Assembly: GCF_001202035.1 (NCBI RefSeq)
Contig: NZ_LGHT01000038.1
Location: 1 to 64,000 of the forward strand
DNA: 64,000 nt
DNA from: Pseudorhodobacter wandonensis
GTDB taxonomy: Bacteria > Pseudomonadota > Alphaproteobacteria > Rhodobacterales > Rhodobacteraceae
Direction: 5' to 3'
Shown: one piece after another, positions 56,274 through 64,000 of the stretch
Layout of the letters: the number at the start of each line of letters is the position of its first letter
How positions within the stretch are numbered: the first letter of the stretch is position 1
Translations under genes and position numbers: made by a program
The notes under the pieces: generated by a model
Seen by the model: the letters and a program-made list of their open reading frames with translations, nothing else
Databases searched by the model: none
What the model was told of the DNA's origin: nothing

Positions 56274-56418
56274 TCCCTTCCGCTGCGTCAATTCTACTGC
56301 AACTAACCGTGCCGATATCCTTGATTTTTGTCTGGGCTGGTCTTAGCCATTAAACAGAGCGGATCGGGTGACCCTTTCCGCATTGCGGCGCTCTGCCGAC
56401 TTTAGGGAAGGACCAACC

Positions 56419-57594
56419 ATGACCAATGTTGTAATTGTTTCAGCGGCGCGAACAGCCGTCGGCAGCTTTAACGGTGCATTTGCGAATACGCCGGCACATG
56501 AACTGGGGGCGGCAGCAATCGCGGAAGTTGTTGCGCGCGCTGGTGTTGACAAGGCTGAAGTAGAAGAAACGATTCTCGGGCAGGTGTTGACAGCAGGGCA
56601 GGGCCAAAACCCGGCGCGTCAGGCGCATATTCTGGCTGGTTTGCCGCAGGAAAGCAGCGCTTGGTCACTGAATCAGGTGTGTGGTTCGGGTCTGCGCGCG
56701 GTTGCTTTGGGCGCGCAACATGTACTGTTGGGCGATGCCGCAATCGTGGTTGCCGGTGGTCAGGAAAACATGTCGTTGTCGCCCCATGTTGCGCATTTGC
56801 GCGCGGGCACAAAAATGGGCGACATGAAGATGATCGACAGCATGATCAAAGATGGCCTTTGGGATGCGTTTAACGGCTATCACATGGGTCAAACCGCTGA
56901 AAACGTTGCGGAAAAATGGCAAATCAGCCGCGAGATGCAAGACGCTTTCGCCGTGGCCAGCCAGAACAAGGCCGAAGCCGCACAAAAGGCCGGCAAGTTC
57001 GCGGATGAGATTTTTACCTTTACCATCAAAACCCGCAAGGGTGACGTTAATGTCAGTGCGGATGAATATATCCGTCACGGTGCAACGCTTGAATCAATGC
57101 AAAAGCTGCGCCCTGCCTTTACCAAAGACGGTACTGTCACAGCGGCAAACGCTTCGGGCCTGAACGATGGCGCGGCAGCTGTTTTGCTGATGTCCGAGGC
57201 CGAAGCCGCCAAGCGCGGTTTGACCCCGCTGGCGCGCATCGCGTCTTATTCGACAGCAGGCTTGGACCCGGCAGTCATGGGCGTCGGCCCTATTTACGCC
57301 AGCCGCAAAGCACTGGCCAAAGCCGGCTGGAACGCCGCAGACCTTGATTTGGTCGAAGCGAACGAGGCGTTTGCCGCCCAAGCCTGCGCCGTGAACAAAG
57401 ATATGGGTTGGAATCCGGATGTGGTGAACGTGAACGGTGGCGCGATTGCGATTGGTCACCCAATCGGCGCCTCGGGTGCGCGTATCCTTAACACTTTGCT
57501 GTTCGAAATGAAGCGCCGCGACGCCAAGAAAGGCCTTGCAACATTGTGCATCGGCGGCGGTATGGGCGTGGCCATGTGCCTTGAGCGCCCATAA
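56419..57594 (+). CDS. phaA: Acetyl-CoA C-acetyltransferase
   Basis: This 391-aa thiolase condenses two acetyl-CoA to acetoacetyl-CoA, the first step of polyhydroxybutyrate synthesis. The nucleophilic Cys is in [12 protein letters not shown]; His is in [18 protein letters not shown]; the second Cys is in [13 protein letters not shown] 56419 ([16 protein letters not shown]) is preceded by GGAAGGA. It is followed 93 nt later by phaB. Confidence 0.96.
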   Translation: MTNVVIVSAARTAVGSFNGAFANTPAHELGAAAIAEVVARAGVDKAEVEETILGQVLTAGQGQNPARQAHILAGLPQESSAWSLNQVCGSGLRAVALGAQHVLLGDAAIVVAGGQENMSLSPHVAHLRAGTKMGDMKMIDSMIKDGLWDAFNGYHMGQTAENVAEKWQISREMQDAFAVASQNKAEAAQKAGKFADEIFTFTIKTRKGDVNVSADEYIRHGATLESMQKLRPAFTKDGTVTAANASGLNDGAAAVLLMSEAEAAKRGLTPLARIASYSTAGLDPAVMGVGPIYASRKALAKAGWNAADLDLVEANEAFAAQACAVNKDMGWNPDVVNVNGGAIAIGHPIGASGARILNTLLFEMKRRDAKKGLATLCIGGGMGVAMCLERP

Positions 57595-57687
57595 TCTCCT
57601 TTGCTGAAAATTGTGGGCGCAATAATATTGCGTCCACGCGTTCCCTTCGATAATAGTATTTCAAAGCAATCTCGTGGAGGAGAAGTT

Positions 57688-58410
57688 ATGTCTAAAGTCG
57701 CCCTGGTCACCGGAGGGTCGCGCGGGATTGGCGCAGCCATTGCAGTAGCGTTGAAAAGCGCAGGCTATACCGTTGCAGCAAACTATGCCGGCAACGACGA
57801 AGCGGCCGCCAAATTCACCGCCGAAACCGGGATCAAGACCTATAAGTGGAACGTTGCGGATTACGACGCCTCCAAGGCCGGCATTGCACAGGTAGAGGCC
57901 GATCTTGGCCCCATCGAAATCGTGATCGCCAACGCAGGCATCACCCGCGACGCCCCGTTCCACAAAATGACGCCCGAGCAGTGGCATCAGGTAATCGACA
58001 CCAACCTAACCGGTGTTTTCAACACCGTTCACCCGATTTGGCCGGGTATGCGTGAGCGTAAATTTGGTCGCGTGGTTGTGATTTCCTCGATCAACGGCCA
58101 AAAAGGCCAGTTTGCCCAAGTAAACTATGCGGCAACCAAGGCGGGCGATCTGGGCATCGTGAAAAGCCTTGCCCAAGAAGGTGCACGCGCGGGCATCACT
58201 GCAAACGCAATCTGCCCTGGCTATATCGCTACAGAAATGGTGATGGCTGTTCCGGAAAAGGTCCGCGAATCGATCATCGCCGGTATTCCAGCGGGCCGTT
58301 TGGGCGAACCCGAAGAAATCGCGCGTTGCGTGGTCTTCCTCGTTTCCGATGACGCGGGCTTTATCAACGGCTCGACGATCAGCGCAAACGGCGCACAATT
58401 CTTCGTCTGA
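57688..58410 (+). CDS. phaB: Acetoacetyl-CoA reductase
   Basis: This 240-aa SDR reduces acetoacetyl-CoA to (R)-3-hydroxybutyryl-CoA with NADPH. It has VTGGSRGIGAAIAVALKSAG, NAGITRDAPFHKMTPEQWHQ, catalytic Ser in SSINGQKGQFAQ and YAATKAG. GGAGGAG precedes ATG 57688. It forms the phaAB operon with the thiolase and is followed by a terminator. The synthase phaC is not in this window. Confidence 0.96.
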   Translation: MSKVALVTGGSRGIGAAIAVALKSAGYTVAANYAGNDEAAAKFTAETGIKTYKWNVADYDASKAGIAQVEADLGPIEIVIANAGITRDAPFHKMTPEQWHQVIDTNLTGVFNTVHPIWPGMRERKFGRVVVISSINGQKGQFAQVNYAATKAGDLGIVKSLAQEGARAGITANAICPGYIATEMVMAVPEKVRESIIAGIPAGRLGEPEEIARCVVFLVSDDAGFINGSTISANGAQFFV

Positions 58411-58428
58411 TAGCACGAAACGTATTAA

Positions 58429-58461
58429 CAAAGGGGCTGGCATCAAGCTGGCCCCTTTTCT
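58429..58461 (+). terminator. Rho-independent terminator after phaB
   Basis: AAAGGGGCtgGC-atcaa-GCtgGCCCCTTTTC is a hairpin with a short T stretch, 20 nt past the phaB stop. Confidence 0.85.
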
Positions 58462-58621
58462 ATTTCATCTTGGCCTAAATACCTAAAACAGCGTGAAACA
58501 TAAATCGCCTTTTGCGCACTAAGATGGGCCGGTCAGCAACACTGCATACACGGCGCTGGTCGTTTTTCAGACGCGCGGGTGCGGCACTGGCGTCATGCGC
58601 CAGCGCCGGGCGTGATACCCG

Positions 58622-58786
58622 TTACTGGGTCAGGCGCGAAATCTCTTCCTTGAGCTTGAGTTTCTGTTTTTTAAGGTCAGCAACCTTAAGATGGTCGGCA
58701 CCGGGGCTACGCTCGGCTTTTTCCACGATGGATGAAAGGTTCTCATGCTTGCGGCGCAGTTCCTGTAGGTGCGAAGCGACAGTCAT
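58622..58786 (-). CDS. YdcH family (DUF465) small protein
   Basis: This 54-aa protein (MTVASHLQELRRKHENLSSI ... LKVADLKKQKLKLKEEISRL) is entirely helical and charged, as in YdcH/DUF465. AGGAGG lies eight nt upstream of the ATG at 58786, a very strong SD. Function is unknown. It stands alone between phaB and the methyltransferase gene. Confidence 0.88.
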   Translation of the reverse strand: MTVASHLQELRRKHENLSSIVEKAERSPGADHLKVADLKKQKLKLKEEISRLTQ

Positions 58787-58886
58787 TCATTTCCTCCTAA
58801 ACTCGGTTTACGTAACACCAGTGCAACACACCTTTTGAGTCGTGTCACGAAAAACCGGACGGGGTCGGCCAAGCTTTGCCTAAAAT

Positions 58887-59645
58887 TCATGTGAGCAGGT
58901 GGTCCAAGCCCTCTCCGCGCCGAAAAACAGCCTCGGCCTGGGGCGAGTGGTCGTCGCGGTCGCCGGTATGTTCGGGGCCATCATGCAAGATCAGCGGGGC
59001 CAGCAACCGCATGTCGCCGCGTCCGCCTTTGCGGGTGCGAATAACCACGCGTCCGGCTTCACGCCCCACCCGCGCGGCGATCGGTAAAATTGAAATTGAT
59101 CCCATGCTACTGCCCAATCCGGCCAGCGTATCGCCCAATCTGTCGGCCCGCACGATCACCGTCAACCAGCCCAAAGGCGCCACCCGCCGTTTGGCCGCAT
59201 CAATCCATTCCCGAATGGAAACCGCCTCGCGCATCGCCAAATCACGGCCAGAATCGGCAGCCGGAGTGCCTAATGGCAGATAATAGGGCGGGTTGGTGAT
59301 AACATGATCAAAATCGCGCCGCAGCGGTTTGGGCATATCCAGCACCGACCCTTCGATAACCACAAGGTCCAGCTTGGCCCGGGCGGCATTGCGACGGGCC
59401 AGTTCGGCATAGGCCGGTTGCAATTCCAGCCCTGTCAGCGCCAGCCCTGCCACCCGCGCCCCAAGGCAAAGTGACGCAGCCCCCGCCCCACAGCCCAGAT
59501 CAAGCACCGACTGTCCCGGCTTGGCAGGGCAGCAGGCGGCCAGCAACACCGGGTCGGTTGCCGCGCGATACCCGCGTTTGGGTTGCCATAACTGCACGCG
59601 CCCGCCCAAAAAGGCATCATCCGTCAATGCATCGTCTGGGAACAT
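58887..59645 (-). CDS. tRNA1(Val) (adenine(37)-N6)-methyltransferase-like
   Basis: This 252-aa class I methyltransferase has RVQLWQPKRGYRAATDPVLL, SAM motif I VLDLGCGAGAASLCLG, motif IV NPPYYLP and a C-terminal substrate region. It resembles TrmN6/YfiC, which modifies A37 of tRNA1(Val). It lies 20 nt downstream of the DUF2007 gene on the same strand. Confidence 0.9.
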   Translation of the reverse strand: MFPDDALTDDAFLGGRVQLWQPKRGYRAATDPVLLAACCPAKPGQSVLDLGCGAGAASLCLGARVAGLALTGLELQPAYAELARRNAARAKLDLVVIEGSVLDMPKPLRRDFDHVITNPPYYLPLGTPAADSGRDLAMREAVSIREWIDAAKRRVAPLGWLTVIVRADRLGDTLAGLGSSMGSISILPIAARVGREAGRVVIRTRKGGRGDMRLLAPLILHDGPEHTGDRDDHSPQAEAVFRRGEGLDHLLT

Positions 59646-59665
59646 AAAACCCCATATTTGTTGGC

Positions 59666-59881
59666 CTATTGGCCGGTCGGAATATTATTGTCTTTCAAAA
59701 TAGCCCGCGCAAGGAACAGATCGCGGTCCGCCACCATTAGTCTTCGCGGTAAAATTCCCATAGAACCGTCAAGCACGCTCATATGGACGTCAAACTCAAA
59801 CGGCTTTATACCTTCGCCCAGCAAGAGAGCTGTGGCCCAAGGAATGACCGTCGGATCAGTGGTGCGCAAAAGTTCTTTCAT
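59666..59881 (-). CDS. DUF2007 domain protein
   Basis: This 71-aa protein (MKELLRTTDPTVIPWATALL; FEFDVHMSVLDGSMGILPRR; DLFLARAILKDNNI) matches DUF2007 signal-transducing-type small proteins. I chose ATG 59881, as the longer frame (to 60004) overlaps the divergent polyprenyl synthase. It probably forms an operon with the methyltransferase. Function is unknown. Confidence 0.85.
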   Translation of the reverse strand: MKELLRTTDPTVIPWATALLLGEGIKPFEFDVHMSVLDGSMGILPRRLMVADRDLFLARAILKDNNIPTGQ

Positions 59882-59956
59882 AACCAAGACATAATCATTA
59901 GGCCTTGGTCTGTCGAGGTTGCTGATATACCTGTGATACGGGATTGAGACTGGGGA

Positions 59957-60958
59957 ATGACTATGGATCGTGAAATCGCAAAGCCGCAGGACCGGTTGGC
60001 CCAATGGCTGGCCGCAGATATGGCAGCGGTGAATGACCTGATTCGCACGCGCATGGCATCAGAACACGCGCCGCGCATCCCCGAGGTAACAGCCCATCTG
60101 GTCGAGGCAGGGGGCAAGCGCCTGCGCCCCTTGCTGACATTGGCTGCCGCGCGGATGTGTGGCTATGACGGGCCATTCCATGTGCATCTGGCAGCAACGG
60201 TTGAATTTATTCACACTGCAACCTTGCTGCATGATGATGTCGTTGATCAAAGCGAACGCCGCCGCGGCCGCCCCACAGCCAACCAGTTGTGGGATAACAA
60301 AACATCGGTTCTGGTCGGCGATTATCTGTTTTCGCGCAGCTTTCAGTTGATGGTCGAAACCGGCTCGTTGCGGGTGTTGGATATTCTCGCCAATGCGTCG
60401 GCCACGATTGCCGAGGGCGAGGTGCTGCAACTGACCGCCGCACAGGATCTGGCAACAACCGAGGCGATCTATTTGCAAGTGGTGCGTGGTAAAACCGCCG
60501 CCTTGTTTTCTGCCGCAACCGAGGTGGGTGGCGTGATCGCAGGCGCGCCCGAAGATCAGGTCAAGGCGCTCTATGCCTATGGCGATGCTTTGGGCATAGC
60601 GTTTCAGATTGTGGATGATTTGCTGGATTACGGCGGTACGGCGCAGGTCATTGGCAAAAACCCCGGCGATGATTTCCGCGAACGTAAACTTACCTTGCCG
60701 GTCATTAAGGCCGTAGCACAGGCAAACGCCGAAGAACGTGCCTTTTGGCAGCGCACCATCGGCAAAGGCGACCAGCAAGAGGGCGATCTGGAACAGGCGA
60801 TGACCATCATGGCCCGCCACGATGCGATGGATGCCGCCCGCCGTGACGCGCTGGATTGGGCCGCCAAGGCCCGCGATGCCTTGGGTGTTTTGCCCGACCA
60901 CGCTTTGCGCGCGATGCTGGGTGATCTGGCCGATTACGTGGTGTCGCGAATCAACTGA
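59957..60958 (+). CDS. Polyprenyl diphosphate synthase (octa-/decaprenyl type)
   Basis: This 333-aa trans-prenyltransferase makes the ubiquinone side chain. The first Asp-rich motif is in [20 protein letters not shown], the second in [12 protein letters not shown]. The length fits IspB/DdsA. ATG 59957 with GGGGA upstream; an internal ATG at 59963 is possible. Its 3' end overlaps the convergent ispE end by 25 bp. Confidence 0.94.
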   Translation: MTMDREIAKPQDRLAQWLAADMAAVNDLIRTRMASEHAPRIPEVTAHLVEAGGKRLRPLLTLAAARMCGYDGPFHVHLAATVEFIHTATLLHDDVVDQSERRRGRPTANQLWDNKTSVLVGDYLFSRSFQLMVETGSLRVLDILANASATIAEGEVLQLTAAQDLATTEAIYLQVVRGKTAALFSAATEVGGVIAGAPEDQVKALYAYGDALGIAFQIVDDLLDYGGTAQVIGKNPGDDFRERKLTLPVIKAVAQANAEERAFWQRTIGKGDQQEGDLEQAMTIMARHDAMDAARRDALDWAAKARDALGVLPDHALRAMLGDLADYVVSRIN

Positions 60959-61773
60959 CCGGCAGCAACCCACCAGTCAGGGCGCTGTTGCGAAATGGCG
61001 CTCGCCGCCTGTTCGGCCTGACCGGGGGCGCATACCCCGAAACAGGTGGCGCCCGACCCGGACATACCCGCAAACAAACAGCCAGAGGCCCGCAAAAGGC
61101 CCAGCGTCTCCGTAATCTCCGGCGCAATACTGGCCGCAGGGGCCTGCAAGTCATTGCGCTGCGCTGCCAACCATTCGCAAAACGCTGCCGCATCGGGCCA
61201 AGCTGGCAGATTTTCGGGCATCGCAGGGTTGGTTTTCTGCGCTAACGCTTTGAACACCTGCGGCGTCGGTACGCCAACACCAGCGTTTACCAACACAATT
61301 TCCAGCGCGGGCAGGGGGGAGAGCGGTGAAATATCCTCGCCAATCCCGCGCATCCGTACAGCGCGGCTGGCAAGGCATACCGGCACATCCGCCCCCAGCC
61401 CCGCAACTTTGGCCATGTCGGGCAGGTCCACCCCCCACAGCCGCGCCAGTGCCCGCAAGGCCGCCGCCGCATCGGCAGATCCGCCACCAATCCCCGACGC
61501 AACCGGCAGGTTTTTCGTCAAACGAATGGCCGCCCCATGGCCCTGGGCCAACAATCGCGCGGCCCGCAGCACAAGGTTGTCAGCCTCGGCCGCCAATCCC
61601 GCCGCAAAAGGGCCGCAGATTTCCAAGCTCAGATCATCCGCAGGCTCTGCGCAGATTTCGTCGTAAATCCCTGCAAACACAACCAAACTGTCCAGCAAAT
61701 GATAGCCGTCATCGCGCTGGCCCGTCACATGCAGCGTCAGGTTTACCTTGGCATAGGCCCGCTCAGTTACCAT
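60934..61773 (-). CDS. ispE: 4-diphosphocytidyl-2-C-methyl-D-erythritol kinase
   Basis: This 279-aa GHMP kinase of the MEP isoprenoid pathway begins [20 protein letters not shown]. The ATP loop is [20 protein letters not shown], with [20 protein letters not shown] and the C-terminal [11 protein letters not shown]. The start overlaps the stop of the TPR gene by 11 bp, so the two are coupled. Confidence 0.96.
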   Translation of the reverse strand: MVTERAYAKVNLTLHVTGQRDDGYHLLDSLVVFAGIYDEICAEPADDLSLEICGPFAAGLAAEADNLVLRAARLLAQGHGAAIRLTKNLPVASGIGGGSADAAAALRALARLWGVDLPDMAKVAGLGADVPVCLASRAVRMRGIGEDISPLSPLPALEIVLVNAGVGVPTPQVFKALAQKTNPAMPENLPAWPDAAAFCEWLAAQRNDLQAPAASIAPEITETLGLLRASGCLFAGMSGSGATCFGVCAPGQAEQAASAISQQRPDWWVAAGQLIRDTT

Positions 61774-63493
61774 TCTTCACGTCTGTCAGCGGCTTGGCGC
61801 CTTCCTCGGCCAATACAGCATCAAGCCCGATCTCCAGCTTGCGCCGGATGCGGGTCGCCAGTTCGTCCTCGGGGTCAAAAGACAACGCGCGCCGCCACTG
61901 GAATTTTGCCTCCAGCTTGCGGCCCACGGCCCAATAAACATCACCCAAATGGTCGGTCACGGTTGCATCGACAGGTTCCAGCAATGACGCCTTTTCCATC
62001 GGCACAACGGCATCGGTATAGCGGCCGGCCAGAAAATAACCCCAGGCAAGGCTGTCAATAATATAGCCGCTTTCGGGGCGTTGGGCCACGGCGCGCTCAA
62101 TCATCGACAGCGCCTCATCGTAATTCTCGCCACGCTCCAGATAGCTATAGCCAAGATAGTTCAGAACCTGTGGCTGATCGGGTGCCAGTTCCAGCGCCTT
62201 GCGAAAATCGGCTTCGGCAGGCTCCCACAGCTTTTGCCGTTCCAACGCAATCGCGCGGCTGTAATAGACCGACCAGTACCCCGCAGGCACTGGTTGTGGC
62301 ACATTCGCAAGCACTGCGTCATAGGCTGTTGCGGCCTCGGCCCAGCGTTCCTCGCCGCGCAGCATATCGGCCAGGGCCAATCGGATCGGCGTTTGTTCGG
62401 GGTTGGCAGCCGCTTGCGTTTTCAGCACCTCAAGCGCCGCATCCAACTGGCCTGCACCTTGCAACGCACGGGCGCGCCCGATCTCGGCAGCAAAAAAGCC
62501 ACCATCCGCAGGCGGCATCGTTGAATAGATCTCGGTTGCAAGATCATATTGCTTCAGGTTTTCCAGCAAGGCACCGGTCAACAAAATCGCTTCAGAGTGA
62601 TCGGGGCGCAAATACAGTGCGGCGCGGGTGTATTGCAGGGTAAAGGCGTCATCCGCCTCGCCATTCAACGCCAGTGCAAGCGAGAAGAACACTTCGGCCA
62701 CGCCATCCGCCGGGTTGCGCACAATGTCAAAAGGCACCGGTTCGCCTGCCTCTAGCCGCGCGCGCAGGCTGGTGATCGCGGGGTCTGTGTCGCCCGCAAA
62801 GGCCTGATCTAACAGCGCAATCGCCTCGGGGTTCCGCTCCAGCTGGCTTAGAATCTGAATGCGCGCCATTGTGCCGCGCCGCAGCGATGCAATGGCACCG
62901 GCGGCGTCGCCCGTCATGATCGCCTCGGCCCCTTCGAAATCCCCTGCCGAGGCAAGGGCCAAAGCCTTGTGAAACATCGCAAAACCGTTCAGCCCGTCGG
63001 TTTTGCCCAAGGCGTCAAAGGCGTCCAGCGCATCAGACATCTGGCCTTTGCCCAACTCGGCCCAGGCGTTTATCAACCCGTCCAGCAGGCTTGCACCTGT
63101 CCGCGCCAGCTCGGGCTTGACTTGCAGGGCCGCAAAATCGCCGCGCTTGGCCTCATCGGCGATCAGCACAATCTCGGCCGAAGGCGATTTCATACCGGTC
63201 GCCTTCAGCTTGGTCGCCACAGCGATTGCGGCGTCAAAATTCCCTGCCCCCGCCTGTGCCAGAACGGTGCCTTCCATCAGCGACAGATCACCGGGTGCCG
63301 CCAGCAAGGCGCGGGTAAACCAATACGCCGCCTCGCGAAAATCATTGTCCGTGCCTGCCACTCGCGCCGCAAGATAGGCGCCGCTGTCAATCGGCTCGGC
63401 TATTGGTGTTTCCGCAGCGGTTTGGGCGTATAAGGCGGGGGCCTGCGCCCAAAGTACCAGCATCGTGGCGGCGATTACGGGGCGAAACTGCAT
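61763..63493 (-). CDS. Tetratricopeptide repeat protein, exported
   Basis: This 576-aa protein has a signal peptide ([20 protein letters not shown], cut near ALYAQ) and at least eight TPR-like helical pairs (for example [45 protein letters not shown]...[13 protein letters not shown]). It is probably a periplasmic scaffold. Relatives precede ispE in other Rhodobacteraceae; function is unknown. Confidence 0.9.
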   Translation of the reverse strand: MQFRPVIAATMLVLWAQAPALYAQTAAETPIAEPIDSGAYLAARVAGTDNDFREAAYWFTRALLAAPGDLSLMEGTVLAQAGAGNFDAAIAVATKLKATGMKSPSAEIVLIADEAKRGDFAALQVKPELARTGASLLDGLINAWAELGKGQMSDALDAFDALGKTDGLNGFAMFHKALALASAGDFEGAEAIMTGDAAGAIASLRRGTMARIQILSQLERNPEAIALLDQAFAGDTDPAITSLRARLEAGEPVPFDIVRNPADGVAEVFFSLALALNGEADDAFTLQYTRAALYLRPDHSEAILLTGALLENLKQYDLATEIYSTMPPADGGFFAAEIGRARALQGAGQLDAALEVLKTQAAANPEQTPIRLALADMLRGEERWAEAATAYDAVLANVPQPVPAGYWSVYYSRAIALERQKLWEPAEADFRKALELAPDQPQVLNYLGYSYLERGENYDEALSMIERAVAQRPESGYIIDSLAWGYFLAGRYTDAVVPMEKASLLEPVDATVTDHLGDVYWAVGRKLEAKFQWRRALSFDPEDELATRIRRKLEIGLDAVLAEEGAKPLTDVKNGN

Positions 63494-63564
63494 AGGCGGG
63501 CTCCAATTCTTTGGCTCAAGCTAAGGCGCTGCGGCAGGCAAGGCAATGCACAACAAAGACGAAA

Positions 63565-63586
63565 GGCGGGGATTGGCCCCCGCCTC
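63565..63586 (-). terminator. Hairpin terminator after the ETF-QO gene
   Basis: GGCGGGG-attgg-CCCCCGCC hairpin, 19 nt past the ETF-QO stop on the minus strand; followed by TTTCG. Confidence 0.75.
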
Positions 63587-63604
63587 GCGCAAATGTTAAC
63601 CCGA

Positions 63605-64000
63605 TTACATATTTGGATAATTCGGCCCATCACCGCCCTGCGGCGTTGTCCAGTTGATGTTTTGGCTCGGGTCTTTGATATCGCAGGTCTTGCAATGCAC
63701 GCAGTTCTGAAAGTTGATGACAAAGCGCGGGTCTTTGCCCTCTTCGGCCACCACTTCGTAAACCCCTGCCGGGCAATAGCGCTGCGCAGGCTCGGCATAT
63801 ACGGGCAGGTTAACCGTGATCGGAATCGACGCATCTTTCAGCTTCAGATGCGCGGGCTGGCCTTCCTCATGGTTGGTAAAGGAAAACGCCACGTTGGTCA
63901 GCCGGTCAAACGACAGCACGCCATCGGGGCGCGGGTAGGCGATTGGCGCGAAATCCGCCGCCTTGCCGGTTGCCGCCGCATCGGTCTTGCCGTGGCTTAG
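63605..64000 (-). CDS. Electron transfer flavoprotein-ubiquinone oxidoreductase, C-terminal part
   Basis: The last 131 codons of ETF-QO are present; the gene continues beyond the right edge. The [4Fe-4S] ligands are in YCPAGVYEV and [20 protein letters not shown], preceded by [20 protein letters not shown]. The enzyme passes electrons from ETF (fatty acid and amino acid oxidation) to ubiquinone at the inner membrane. Confidence 0.95.
   Translation of the reverse strand, partial: LSHGKTDAAATGKAADFAPIAYPRPDGVLSFDRLTNVAFSFTNHEEGQPAHLKLKDASIPITVNLPVYAEPAQRYCPAGVYEVVAEEGKDPRFVINFQNCVHCKTCDIKDPSQNINWTTPQGGDGPNYPNM

Noticed and set aside
1-64000. CRISPR array
   Set aside because: No regularly spaced 25-40 bp repeats were seen; the only tandem repeat is the 9-bp coding one.

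Overview
The window looks like a chromosomal piece of an alphaproteobacterium of the family Rhodobacteraceae (Roseobacter-type). This rests on family-level recognition: a TIGR02300/FYDLN acidic protein, a leuC-leuD-membrane protein-leuB block, rsfS-rlmH-gpmI-envC-ctpA-rppH synteny, phaA-phaB, a YdcH-type small protein and an ETF-ubiquinone oxidoreductase. Species cannot be named from the sequence.

Region 1 (1-11,050) is accessory DNA. A truncated IS66 element enters from the left edge and ends at 883. It is followed by a complete type I restriction-modification operon on the minus strand: hsdM (8707), hsdS, a 132-aa unknown ORF coupled to hsdS, a 395-aa unknown ORF, then hsdR (ends 1063). Most junctions overlap by one to four bases. 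Next come an IS3-family transposase remnant, a GIY-YIG (COG3680-like) nuclease gene, a decayed second GIY-YIG gene and a 47-bp 3' fragment of a tRNA-Asn gene (11004-11050), flanked by two paired GTTACCC repeats. I read the fragment as one attachment end of an integrative element or defence island. The other end and the integrase would lie left of the window.

Region 2 (11,164-35,207) is core chromosome: tRNA-Pro, an EamA transporter, the leucine genes (leuB, leuD, leuC), an MscS channel, rsfS-rlmH, gpmI-envC-ctpA, rppH, a frameshifted D-lactate-type dehydrogenase, a second EamA transporter, a purine salvage neighbourhood (adenine deaminase, purine nucleoside phosphorylase, GntR regulator), tRNA-Ala, an aldo/keto reductase and a DUF1989 protein. 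Two genes here (13675-14740 and 25555-26564) are split by small frameshifts.

Region 3 (35,740-54,523) is a large sugar-acid catabolic locus. A CUT1 ABC importer is followed by a cytochrome b561-type gene. A central block encodes a gluconate 5-dehydrogenase-like SDR, gluconokinase, a 3-hydroxyisobutyrate dehydrogenase-like enzyme, a 2-hydroxyacid dehydrogenase, an L-idonate 5-dehydrogenase-like enzyme, a GlcG-type protein and an SMP-30 lactonase. The lactonase is directly followed by a wrecked 6-phosphogluconate dehydrogenase gene. A second ABC importer of the CUT2 (ribose/xylose) type ends the region. Three LacI-family regulators and several palindromic operators (TGTTATCGATAACA type, GTTACCCGTAAC type, GTTAACGTTAAC type) sit between divergent units, which suggests a coordinated idonate/gluconate-type regulon.

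Region 4 (54,726-64,000) is again core: tag, an EAL-domain protein with a C12 tract at its 3' end, phaA-phaB, a YdcH-like protein, TrmN6-like methyltransferase, a DUF2007 protein, polyprenyl diphosphate synthase, ispE, a TPR protein and the 3' end of the ETF-QO gene.
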